Below, piece after piece: positions 1 through 6,130 of a stretch of DNA of 12,189 nt (positions are counted from its first letter, which is position 1; each line of letters begins with the position of its first letter). The translations under genes were made by a program, and so were the position numbers. The stretch spans positions 1-12,189 of the forward strand of contig DOKQ01000061.1 in assembly GCA_003510215.1 (NCBI GenBank). Reading direction: 5' to 3'. A model generated the notes under the pieces. It was not told where the DNA came from, did no database searches, and worked only from the letters and a program-made list of their open reading frames with translations. Origin of the DNA: Erysipelotrichaceae bacterium (GTDB lineage Bacteria; Bacillota_I; Bacilli_A; Erysipelotrichales; Erysipelotrichaceae).

Positions 1-863
1 TTGATTGGACTCGGTACATCCCCTTCGAGGATAATTCGATCCTTCTTCTGATTCACCACTGGGACTGGAATGGCCGATAGTAATGCCTGTGTATACGGAT
101 GCAATGGTTTTTCATAGAGTTCATTGCGATCAGCTATCTCAACAATTTTACCAAGATACATGACAACAATTCGATCGCTCATATATTGAACAACAGATAA
201 ATCATGAGCAATGAAGATATAGGTTAAATCCATGTCTTTTTGGATTTGCTTCATCAGATTCAATACCTGTGCCTGAATGGAAACATCCAGCGCACTGACG
301 GGTTCATCACAGATAATCATCTGAGGAGATAACCCAAGTACTCGGGCTATGCTTAAGCGTTGTCGCTGCCCTCCTGAAAACTCATGGGGATATCGATACA
401 GATAATCCTCACGAAGATTCACCATATCCAAGGCAACTTTCATTTTCGCCCATCTTTCTTCCTTATCCTTGACTCCATGAACAAGCAAAGGCTCTTCAAA
501 TGCTTGAAAAATCTTCTTGAGTGGATTCAATGATGTATATGGATCTTGAAAGACCATCTGTGCTTTCTTACGATATTCAAATAATTCACTTTTGCTAAGC
601 TGGGTCAAGTCTTTGAAGTCAGGTCCAAAATTGTATCTCATAGTTCCTGAGGTTGGTTTTTGAAGCATCATTAAGGTTTTTCCAAGTGTGGTCTTGCCAC
701 AGCCGGATTCACCCACGATACCCAGTGTTTCACCCTTATAAATCGTGAGGGAGACATCGTCCAAAGCTTTCACATCATTTACATGTTTTTTGAGCCATCC
801 GCGATAAATAGGATAGTATTTTTTAAGGTTCTTTATTTCAAATAGAACTTCTTTTTGATTCAT
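1..863 (-). CDS. oppF: Oligopeptide ABC transporter ATP-binding protein OppF (C-terminus cut by window edge)
   Basis: Second ATPase of an Opp/Dpp-type importer; it would hydrolyse ATP on the cytoplasmic side of the OppBC channel, paired with OppD. I translated 287 residues from the ATG at 861-863 to the left edge with no stop. Visible motifs are Walker A GESGCGKT (residues 51-58), Q-loop in VFQDPYTSLNP (~104-114), ABC signature FSGGQRQRL (162-170), Walker B MIICDEP (182-188) and the switch His in FIAHD (H220). The end, LEGDVPSPI, is where the OppF C-terminal peptide/nickel extension normally begins, so perhaps 30-50 residues are missing. The start overlaps the oppD stop by ATGA, and the ribosome binding site GGAGGT lies inside the end of oppD, which implies translational coupling. 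Family assignment is secure. The OppF rather than DppF name rests on gene order and is less certain. Confidence 0.93.
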   Translation of the reverse strand, partial: MNQKEVLFEIKNLKKYYPIYRGWLKKHVNDVKALDDVSLTIYKGETLGIVGESGCGKTTLGKTLMMLQKPTSGTMRYNFGPDFKDLTQLSKSELFEYRKKAQMVFQDPYTSLNPLKKIFQAFEEPLLVHGVKDKEERWAKMKVALDMVNLREDYLYRYPHEFSGGQRQRLSIARVLGLSPQMIICDEPVSALDVSIQAQVLNLMKQIQKDMDLTYIFIAHDLSVVQYMSDRIVVMYLGKIVEIADRNELYEKPLHPYTQALLSAIPVPVVNQKKDRIILEGDVPSPI

Positions 864-1870
864 TTAACCACCTCCGGATGTTCTTCAAACAAGGTACATC
901 GCACCTGATGAGTCGGTGTTAATTGACGATACGGTACATCCTTGATACGACATTTTTCTTGGGCAAATTCGCAGCGATCCGCAAACTCACAGCCAACAGT
1001 ACAATCCAGTGGGTTTGGGGTTGAACCTGGAATGGTTTCCAGTAGTTCCCCTTCCTGCTTTCCAAGTACAGGGACAGAGCGTAAGAGCGCTTTGGTATAT
1101 GGATGACTTGGATGTTCAAAGATATCCGTAAGTGAACCATATTCCACAATTCGACCCATATACATAACTGCTACCTGATCAGCCATTTCAGCTACCAAGC
1201 CCATGTTATGTGTGATCAAAATTAAGGATTTATTGTATTTTACCTGAAGTTCCTTCATCAGTTCCATAATCTGTGCCTGAATGGTGACATCCAGCGCTGT
1301 GGTCGGTTCATCCGCAATAATAATATCCGGATTACAGATCATGGCTGTTGCAATCACTACCCGCTGCTTCATGCCACCGGAGAACTGATGCGGATAGTCG
1401 TTGATACGACTTTCAGGATCAGGAATACCCAATTTTTTGAGCATACTGATAACTTCCTTCATCGCATCTTTTTTCTTCATTTTAAAGTGCTGCATCAGGC
1501 TTTCTGCTACCTGATCTCCGACTCTATAGACTGGATTAAGCGAAGTCATTGGATCCTGAAATACCATTCCAATATTTTCTCCACGGATTTTGCGCATTTT
1601 CTTTCCATATCGTTGAAGTTGATCCAGTCGAACTTCTTCATTGTCTTCAATATACGTCACTGTTCCCTGATCAATGCGGCCATTGCGTGGCAGTAGTTGT
1701 ACAATGGAATGAACTGTAACGCTTTTACCACAACCGGATTCTCCGACAATGGCAAGAGTTTTTCCTTTATAAACTTCAAAACTTACACCTTTAACAATCG
1801 GAATGTTTAGTGGTCCGACAGTGAAGCTTGTATGTAGATTTTCAACTTTTAATATTAGTTCGTTTTGCAT
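860..1870 (-). CDS. oppD: Oligopeptide ABC transporter ATP-binding protein OppD
   Basis: First ATPase of the Opp/Dpp importer, 336 residues, a normal length. Walker A GESGCGKS at 43-50, Q-loop VFQDPMTSLNP at ~103-113, signature FSGGMKQRV at 163-171, Walker B with DEPT at 187-190, and switch His H221. The C-terminal extension holds cysteines C290, C294, C300, C307 and C325. The last four fit the GC-x-F-x-x-RC...C...HxVxC pattern of OppD/DppD proteins, some of which bind a [4Fe-4S] cluster; metal binding here is inferred. The start is preceded by AAAGGAGG, which begins at the oppC stop codon, 10 bp between genes. The stop TGA overlaps the oppF ATG. It lies in the oppABCDF operon and would work as a heterodimer with OppF. 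The transported substrate cannot be read from the ATPase. Confidence 0.95.
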   Translation of the reverse strand: MQNELILKVENLHTSFTVGPLNIPIVKGVSFEVYKGKTLAIVGESGCGKSVTVHSIVQLLPRNGRIDQGTVTYIEDNEEVRLDQLQRYGKKMRKIRGENIGMVFQDPMTSLNPVYRVGDQVAESLMQHFKMKKKDAMKEVISMLKKLGIPDPESRINDYPHQFSGGMKQRVVIATAMICNPDIIIADEPTTALDVTIQAQIMELMKELQVKYNKSLILITHNMGLVAEMADQVAVMYMGRIVEYGSLTDIFEHPSHPYTKALLRSVPVLGKQEGELLETIPGSTPNPLDCTVGCEFADRCEFAQEKCRIKDVPYRQLTPTHQVRCTLFEEHPEVVK

Positions 1871-1880
1871 AAAGCCTCCT

Positions 1881-2744
1881 TTACTGTTTCGGATCTAAAA
1901 CATCGCGTAAGCCATCACCTAGAAAGTTAACTGCCAGCACAAAAACTGAAATAACCAAACCTGGAGATAACCATAACCACCAGAAGTTTCGGATAACTTC
2001 AACGGATTTTGCGGCATTGATAATATTTCCCCATGTTGGTAATGTGGATGGTACACCCAGACCAATAAAGCTCAGACCCGCTTCCTGAAGAATGAAGTTG
2101 GCAATATTGATGGTCATGGCAACTACGATAGGTGACATCGTATTAGGTAAGATCTGTTTAAACATGATGGATGTGTCACTGATGCCAAAGGCACGACTGA
2201 CTTCCACATACGTTTCTTCCTTTAATGAGAGAAATTCATTTCGAACCATTCGAAAGGTTGTCATCCATCCTGTGACTGAAAAGATGATAATAAGATTGGA
2301 AATCCCAGGACCTAGAAATGAAACCATGACCAGAATCAGAATCATTTGTGGGAAGGTTAGGAAAATTTCTGAAATTCGAACGAGTAAAGTGTCAATTTTG
2401 CCACCGAAGTACCCAGCGACACTTCCAAAGACAACGCCAATAATGGTTCCTGAGAGTGCACTGACAACACCGATAAAAATGGATATTCTTCCACCATAGA
2501 GGATCCGGGAAAAGACATCCCGTCCCAATCGGTCAGTTCCCAAAATATGAGTCCAACTTGGTGATCTTGAAATATTTGCCAAGTTAATCTTATTTGGATC
2601 AAAACTGGTTAATATAGGTGCACCTAGTGATGCGAGTACAAATACGACGAAGACAATCAGCCCAAGCATAGCCAGCTTGTTTTTTAGAAACTTCTGCCAT
2701 GTGCGCTTTGCCATTGAAGATGTGGTTGTTTTTTGTTTTTTCAT
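1881..2744 (-). CDS. oppC: Oligopeptide ABC transporter permease OppC
   Basis: Inner permease subunit of the Opp/Dpp importer, 287 residues. It has the usual OppC plan: a basic cytoplasmic N-terminus with WQKFLKNKLAMLGL before TM1 (~24-46), the extracytoplasmic segment with HILGTDRLGRDVFSR (~67-80), then five more hydrophobic segments (about 88-112, 124-146, 150-165, 205-227, 258-278). The EAA-type coupling loop lies at about 179-201 (SRAFGISDTSIMFKQILPN) and would dock on the ATPases. The C-terminus GDGLRDVLDPK is the family hallmark. The ATG is chosen because GGAGG lies 5 nt upstream; the alternative M11 has no such site. It is 9 bp after oppB and 10 bp before oppD, so co-transcribed. It forms the channel with OppB. 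Confidence 0.95.
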   Translation of the reverse strand: MKKQKTTTSSMAKRTWQKFLKNKLAMLGLIVFVVFVLASLGAPILTSFDPNKINLANISRSPSWTHILGTDRLGRDVFSRILYGGRISIFIGVVSALSGTIIGVVFGSVAGYFGGKIDTLLVRISEIFLTFPQMILILVMVSFLGPGISNLIIIFSVTGWMTTFRMVRNEFLSLKEETYVEVSRAFGISDTSIMFKQILPNTMSPIVVAMTINIANFILQEAGLSFIGLGVPSTLPTWGNIINAAKSVEVIRNFWWLWLSPGLVISVFVLAVNFLGDGLRDVLDPKQ

Positions 2745-2753
2745 CTTATCCTC

Positions 2754-3707
2754 CTATTCAAAGCGTACGCGCGGGTCCAATAACGCCGTTGCAATATCAA
2801 CAAAGATACTTGAAATCAGTATTGCTGCCGCCACAAGCAAAGTTGTAACCATAATCACTGGATAATCCCCTGCGGAAATGGATGATAGGATGACACTTCC
2901 AATCCCTGGCCAGGAGAAGACAGATTCAATGACAATCGATCCTCCAATCAAAATTGGCAGACGGAAAATCAGAATTACGAGTACCGGGCGAAGTGCTGTC
3001 CGAAACGCGTGTTTCAGATATACTTTCCATTCAGGTATCCCTTTGGAGCGGGCAAGTTTTATATAGTCTTTATTTAATACATCAAGCATTGAATTTCGGG
3101 TATAACGTAAAAGTGCAGCTGTCATGGCAATCGCCATGGTAAATGCAGGTAAAACCATGAAATGGAGTCGATCAAAGAAGGCTGTCTGACCTGGAGCCAT
3201 ACGTGAGCCAAAGGGTAACCATCCAAACTGAATCGCAAAAATCTGAATGACCACAATACCGAAGAAGAATTGTGGAATCGATATTCCGACAACGCCCATC
3301 ACACGTCCAACATAGTCAATCCATCCATTCTGATTAATGGCAGATAATAGTCCTATGCCGATACCGATAATGGTCGATAGAACTAAAGAAACAAGTGCAA
3401 GTTCAAGAGTTGCCGGTAATCTTAGCATAATGATTTCTCGGATGGATGTTCCGGATATAATGCTATATCCAAAATCTCCACGTATTAAATTGAACAACCA
3501 GCGGAAGTAACGGATAATCGCCGGATCATTTAGTCCAAGAGATTCACGAAGCGCTTCAATGTTTCCTGCACTTGAGGCCATATCTGGTGAGATTAAATAG
3601 TTGATAGGATCGGTTGGGGTCAGTTCGAGAGCAAAGAAAACCATTGCACTTATTGCCAAGAGCATCGGAATCATTGCCAGGATTTTTTTTACTAGAAATT
3701 TTGCCAT
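2754..3707 (-). CDS. oppB: Oligopeptide ABC transporter permease OppB
   Basis: Outer permease subunit of the Opp/Dpp importer, 317 residues when started at the ATG at 3705-3707. TM1 is at ~9-28 (ILAMIPMLLAISAMVFFALE), then the extracytoplasmic region with RGDFGYS (~76-82), five further TM segments, and the EAA coupling loop at ~214-242 (KLARSKGIPEWKVYLKHAF). ESVFSWPGIG (261-270) and the C-terminal LLDPRVRF are family marks. An in-frame GTG 17 codons upstream (3756-3758) gives a longer ORF. I reject it because its extra residues are polar and it lies inside the oppA-oppB hairpin; the ATG has a modest GTGG-type ribosome binding site 4 nt upstream and puts TM1 where OppB proteins have it. It follows oppA by 65 bp and precedes oppC by 9 bp. 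Confidence 0.94.
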   Translation of the reverse strand: MAKFLVKKILAMIPMLLAISAMVFFALELTPTDPINYLISPDMASSAGNIEALRESLGLNDPAIIRYFRWLFNLIRGDFGYSIISGTSIREIIMLRLPATLELALVSLVLSTIIGIGIGLLSAINQNGWIDYVGRVMGVVGISIPQFFFGIVVIQIFAIQFGWLPFGSRMAPGQTAFFDRLHFMVLPAFTMAIAMTAALLRYTRNSMLDVLNKDYIKLARSKGIPEWKVYLKHAFRTALRPVLVILIFRLPILIGGSIVIESVFSWPGIGSVILSSISAGDYPVIMVTTLLVAAAILISSIFVDIATALLDPRVRFE

Positions 3708-3736
3708 AAAGCCACCACTTTCTCTTTGATGAAAGA

Positions 3737-3764
3737 TAGGGTGTGATTGATTAACCACACCCTA
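3737..3764 (-). promoter_or_regulatory. Hairpin between oppA and oppB (attenuator or mRNA-stabilising stem)
   Basis: The arms TAGGGTGTG (3737-3745) and CACACCCTA (3756-3764) are perfect inverted complements. In the minus-strand transcript the stem extends through a G·U pair and two further pairs to about 12 bp with a 4-nt loop. It lies 8 bp after the oppA stop. No long U-tract follows (next bases UCUUUCAUC), so it looks like a partial terminator or a 3'-end protector of oppA mRNA, not a full stop. Such stems commonly let the binding protein be made in excess of its permease; that role is inferred. Confidence 0.7.
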
Positions 3765-3772
3765 CACAAAGT

Positions 3773-5392
3773 TTACTTAAAGCTCCACGCCTCAAATTGA
3801 ATGTCATGATTGTACCAAGGGTTGCCAAATTTGACACTCGAAGGTACAGAAATACGATCGTTGTTAATAAAGATCACATTCTTTAATTGGAGTAATGGAA
3901 GTTTGTACAGAAGCTCTTGTTCGAGAACTTGAAGTTCTTTTAGAATTTCTGCACGTTCTGCTGCTTCTGTTGAAGCATTTAAACGCTCTATTAACTCGTC
4001 AAATGCTGTTTCTCCACCAAGAATATTGCGGAAGTTTGCATTTGTGGATGCGTATTCACCATACCACTCTTCAAAACCGAAAGCGGACAGGTTCTTTAGT
4101 GCGAAGTCATAGTCGCGAACTTGGAATAGTTCGGAAGTTGCATCACCTTGGAATACAGCTAAATCTACAGTAATTCCTACTTCACCTAAATAGTATGCAA
4201 CAGCATCCATAAAGTCAATGGAAGTTTGGTCTGTATGATACATACGTAATTTTAATGTCTTGCTAAAGTCAAATCCTGCTTCTTCTAGCAAGGCTTTTGC
4301 CTTCACAGGATCATAAGCATAACCATCGATACTGGAGTTGTATGCTGAGTGATCAAGTGGTACACCCGCATTGGATAGAGCGGCTAATGAAGGATATAGA
4401 CTTTCCGCGATTGCCTTACGGTCAATGGCACGAATGATTGCTTCACGAACGCGTACATCGTTCACTGTAGGATTTACTTTACCGGTAGCATCCTTAATGT
4501 TAGGGATTAAGTAACGGTAGAACAGGATGTCTACTGGCGTTGCTTTGTAAGCACTAAGTTTACTTAGTTCACTGATTTGATCAGTTGAATTGGTGTTGTA
4601 GAAATCAAGTTTGTTTGATTGTGCAGCCGCAATTGCATCCGCAATAAAGTTTACTTGGATTTTTTCGATTTTTGGTTTCGTACCTTCGTAATGTTCATTC
4701 AGTTCAAGAATGAAGTAGTTCCCTGAATTAAACTCAGTAACTTTGTACATACCATTAGAAACTGGAAGCTTCCAGAAGTCGTTATTGTGTAGTTCAAGTG
4801 GATCAGCATTCTCCAACTTATGTTTTGGGTAAATTGCGAATTGCCCCAACACTTGAATGAAGTTACCAACAGGTGTTGTTAATGTAAATGTAACTTTATT
4901 TCCATCAACTTCTAATCCGCTAATTGAATCAGCACTGCCTTCTTTATAAGCAGAAGCACCTTCAATTTTTGTAAATGCATTGGTATAGATACCATTAGAT
5001 ACTGCGGCTTTCAAATTTGTTTTAATTGAGAACTCAACATCAGCTGCAGTTAGAGGTTGGCCATCTGACCATTTGAGATTATCCTTCATTACTACTTCGA
5101 CAGTTAATCCATCTTCAGAGATTTCATAAGAAGAAGCTAGGTCTGGTTTTACTTCGGTAAGTTCCGCATTTGGAAGAAATAAACTTCTAAATGTTGTCAC
5201 TTGGAAGATAGCACCACGGTTATTCCATAGATGTGGGAATTTGTCTGTTGTATCCCCTGTTAAAATGGTTACATAGAATACGTGGTCTTTTTGGTCACCA
5301 TTTCCATTTGGATCTGGTTCAGTTGGTGTTGAACAAGCTGCCAAAGTTAATGATAGTAATAGCACCATTAATATCGCTATTCGTTTTTTCAT
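3773..5392 (-). CDS. oppA: Oligopeptide ABC transporter substrate-binding lipoprotein OppA (SBP_bac_5 family)
   Basis: Extracytoplasmic solute receptor that hands substrate to OppBC, 539 residues. The signal peptide is MKKRIAILMV plus a hydrophobic core, ending in lipobox LAAC with C20 as the lipidated residue, so it is anchored to the outer face of the membrane. The linker STPTEPDPNGNGDQ is typical. Family-5 marks include the KPDLASSYEISEDGLTVEV stretch (82-100), LKWSDGQPLTAADVEFS (106-122), and DVRVREAIIRAIDRKAIAE (312-330). The ORF is open 18 codons further up, but the ATG at 5390-5392 is chosen because it starts the signal peptide and has AAGGAGGG 9 nt upstream. First gene of oppABCDF, with its own promoter. 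Substrate is unknown: the family covers peptides, nickel and some sugars, and no specificity motif is diagnostic by eye. Confidence 0.94.
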   Translation of the reverse strand: MKKRIAILMVLLLSLTLAACSTPTEPDPNGNGDQKDHVFYVTILTGDTTDKFPHLWNNRGAIFQVTTFRSLFLPNAELTEVKPDLASSYEISEDGLTVEVVMKDNLKWSDGQPLTAADVEFSIKTNLKAAVSNGIYTNAFTKIEGASAYKEGSADSISGLEVDGNKVTFTLTTPVGNFIQVLGQFAIYPKHKLENADPLELHNNDFWKLPVSNGMYKVTEFNSGNYFILELNEHYEGTKPKIEKIQVNFIADAIAAAQSNKLDFYNTNSTDQISELSKLSAYKATPVDILFYRYLIPNIKDATGKVNPTVNDVRVREAIIRAIDRKAIAESLYPSLAALSNAGVPLDHSAYNSSIDGYAYDPVKAKALLEEAGFDFSKTLKLRMYHTDQTSIDFMDAVAYYLGEVGITVDLAVFQGDATSELFQVRDYDFALKNLSAFGFEEWYGEYASTNANFRNILGGETAFDELIERLNASTEAAERAEILKELQVLEQELLYKLPLLQLKNVIFINNDRISVPSSVKFGNPWYNHDIQFEAWSFK

Positions 5393-5490
5393 GTGTACAG
5401 TCCCTCCTTTTTGTTGTACCGTTGACACTCCAATTATTGAAATCAAACTTCATTTCTCGCCTTATTTTTGGAGTATCATTCCACAATCGA

Positions 5491-5519
5491 ATTATAACAA
5501 ACTATCTCATACTTGTATA
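5491..5519 (-). promoter_or_regulatory. Promoter of oppABCDF (extended -10)
   Basis: Read on the minus strand, a consensus TATAAT occupies 5496-5491 with TG one base upstream (TGTTATAAT), an exact extended -10. A -35-like TATACA (4 of 6 to TTGACA) lies at 5519-5514, with 17-bp spacing. The predicted leader is about 90 nt before the oppA ATG. The -35 lies within the cre-like site. Confidence 0.68.
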
Positions 5520-5527
5520 CGGTTACA
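5514..5527. promoter_or_regulatory. Candidate CcpA cre site on the oppA -35
   Basis: TGTATACGGTTACA matches the Gram-positive cre consensus TGWAANCGNTNNCA at every defined position but one (T for A at position 5). The reverse strand, TGTAACCGTATACA, also fits with one mismatch. It covers the proposed -35 box of oppA, so bound CcpA would block RNA polymerase. Catabolite repression of the opp operon is inferred; no ccpA gene is in the window. Confidence 0.55.
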
Positions 5528-5540
5528 TTTTTCATTTTTT

Positions 5541-5587
5541 AATGGACAATTTGCACTTTTTAACACACTTAAAAATTATTGTCCATT
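5541..5587. repeat. Spaced 10-bp inverted repeat in the oppA-yhcH divergent region
   Basis: AATGGACAAT at 5541-5550 is repeated as its exact reverse complement ATTGTCCATT at 5578-5587, with 27 bp between. The arms lie upstream of both divergent promoters, 21 bp from the oppA -35 and 26 bp from the yhcH -10. This fits a pair of binding sites for a regulator; a long-loop RNA hairpin is less likely because no known transcript crosses it. I do not recognise the regulator. The rest of 5393-5650 is A+T-rich and holds only the promoters and ribosome binding sites described separately. Confidence 0.5.
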
Positions 5588-5613
5588 TTGCTTTTATTCC
5601 AAACAATTTTGAT

Positions 5614-5619
5614 TATAAT
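5614..5619 (+). promoter_or_regulatory. -10 box of the yhcH-family gene
   Basis: A perfect TATAAT (in TGATTATAATC) lies 31 bp upstream of the ATG at 5651. The -35 is poor: TTTTAT at 5592-5597 with 16-bp spacing is the best fit. This suggests either a weak promoter or one needing an activator, and the inverted-repeat arm at 5578-5587 is placed for such a role. Confidence 0.5.
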
Positions 5620-5650
5620 CTACCTATAGCAAAGAAATGGAGACTTACCT

Positions 5651-6100
5651 ATGCTTTATTCAACCAAACCATATCAATTATCAGAAATTCTGTATCAGCG
5701 TTTTATCCAATTTATCGAAACTCTTGATTTGTCCAACCTATCTCTGGGTCGACATGAGTTGGGTGACGGTATCTTCGCCATGGTCCAACAGTATTCGACT
5801 AAAGATGTTGAAGGAGCAATGTATGAAGCTCATAAGAAGTATGTGGATGTTCAGTTGATGCTATCCGGTGAAGAGCGCATGGATGTTTCGACACTTAAAT
5901 CTTTAGTCACGACTGTTGATTACACAGAAGTTAGTGATGCCCAGTTGTTTACTCATCAGAAACCTGATTATACCTGGCTACTTTATTCAAATGATCTGGC
6001 GATTTTCTTCCCTGAGGATGCCCACTGCCCTGGTCTTACGGCTAAATCTACCACACAGGTTCAAAAAGTTGTCTTCAAAGTCCCTGTCAATCTTATGTAA
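5651..6100 (+). CDS. YhcH/YjgK/YiaL family protein (TabA-like, DUF386)
   Basis: A 149-residue cytosolic protein with a cupin-like beta fold typical of this family. Recognisable motifs are EAHKKYVDVQ (59-68), FFPEDAHCPG (119-128) and the C-terminal VQKVVFKVPV (137-146). The His and Glu residues in the first two motifs correspond to likely metal ligands or active-site residues. Length matches the family (about 150). Members sit in sugar operons (sialic acid, gulonate, others) and have been proposed to act as sugar anomerases or epimerases; TabA in E. coli affects biofilm. The exact reaction is not known. GGAG lies 8 nt before the ATG. The gene is divergent from oppA and convergent with the phospho-glucosidase gene, sharing a terminator with it. 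An overlapping out-of-frame ORF at 5637-5858 is a shadow. Confidence 0.88.
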   Translation: MLYSTKPYQLSEILYQRFIQFIETLDLSNLSLGRHELGDGIFAMVQQYSTKDVEGAMYEAHKKYVDVQLMLSGEERMDVSTLKSLVTTVDYTEVSDAQLFTHQKPDYTWLLYSNDLAIFFPEDAHCPGLTAKSTTQVQKVVFKVPVNLM

Positions 6101-6101
6101 A

Positions 6102-6123
6102 AAGAACACCGCGAGGTGTTCTT
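6102..6123. terminator. Bidirectional intrinsic terminator between yhcH-family gene and GH4 gene
   Basis: Perfect 9-bp stem AAGAACACC/GGTGTTCTT with a GCGA loop, which is of the stable GNRA class in the plus-strand RNA. It lies 1 bp after the plus-strand stop and 7 bp from the minus-strand stop. In the minus direction the stem runs into CTTTTTAC, a better U-tract than the plus side (CTTATAAC), so it should mainly end the PTS-GH4 transcript while also stopping the yhcH-family transcript. Confidence 0.85.
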
Positions 6124-6130
6124 CTTATAA

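Noticed and set aside
1388..1696. 102-codon plus-strand ORF inside oppD
   Set aside because: Antisense shadow of the ATPase core; the sense frame carries all ABC motifs.
2092..2499. 135-codon plus-strand ORF inside oppC
   Set aside because: Antisense shadow of a clearly coding permease gene; no ribosome binding site or domain.
3756..3758. GTG as an upstream start for oppB
   Set aside because: Adds 17 polar residues, lies inside the hairpin, and has no convincing ribosome binding site; the ATG at 3705-3707 fits the family N-terminus.
5393..5446. Extended oppA start 18 codons upstream of the signal peptide
   Set aside because: The extension would precede a typical lipoprotein signal and would contain the AAGGAGGG ribosome binding site of the real start.
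5233..5727. 164-codon plus-strand ORF across the oppA start and intergenic region
   Set aside because: It is antisense to the oppA signal-peptide region, overlaps the yhcH-family gene start, contains the promoters, and its translation shows no recognisable domain.
5637..5858. 73-codon ORF starting at the ribosome binding site of the yhcH-family gene
   Set aside because: Different frame from the conserved EAHKKYVDVQ/FFPEDAH protein; its start overlaps the GGAG box.
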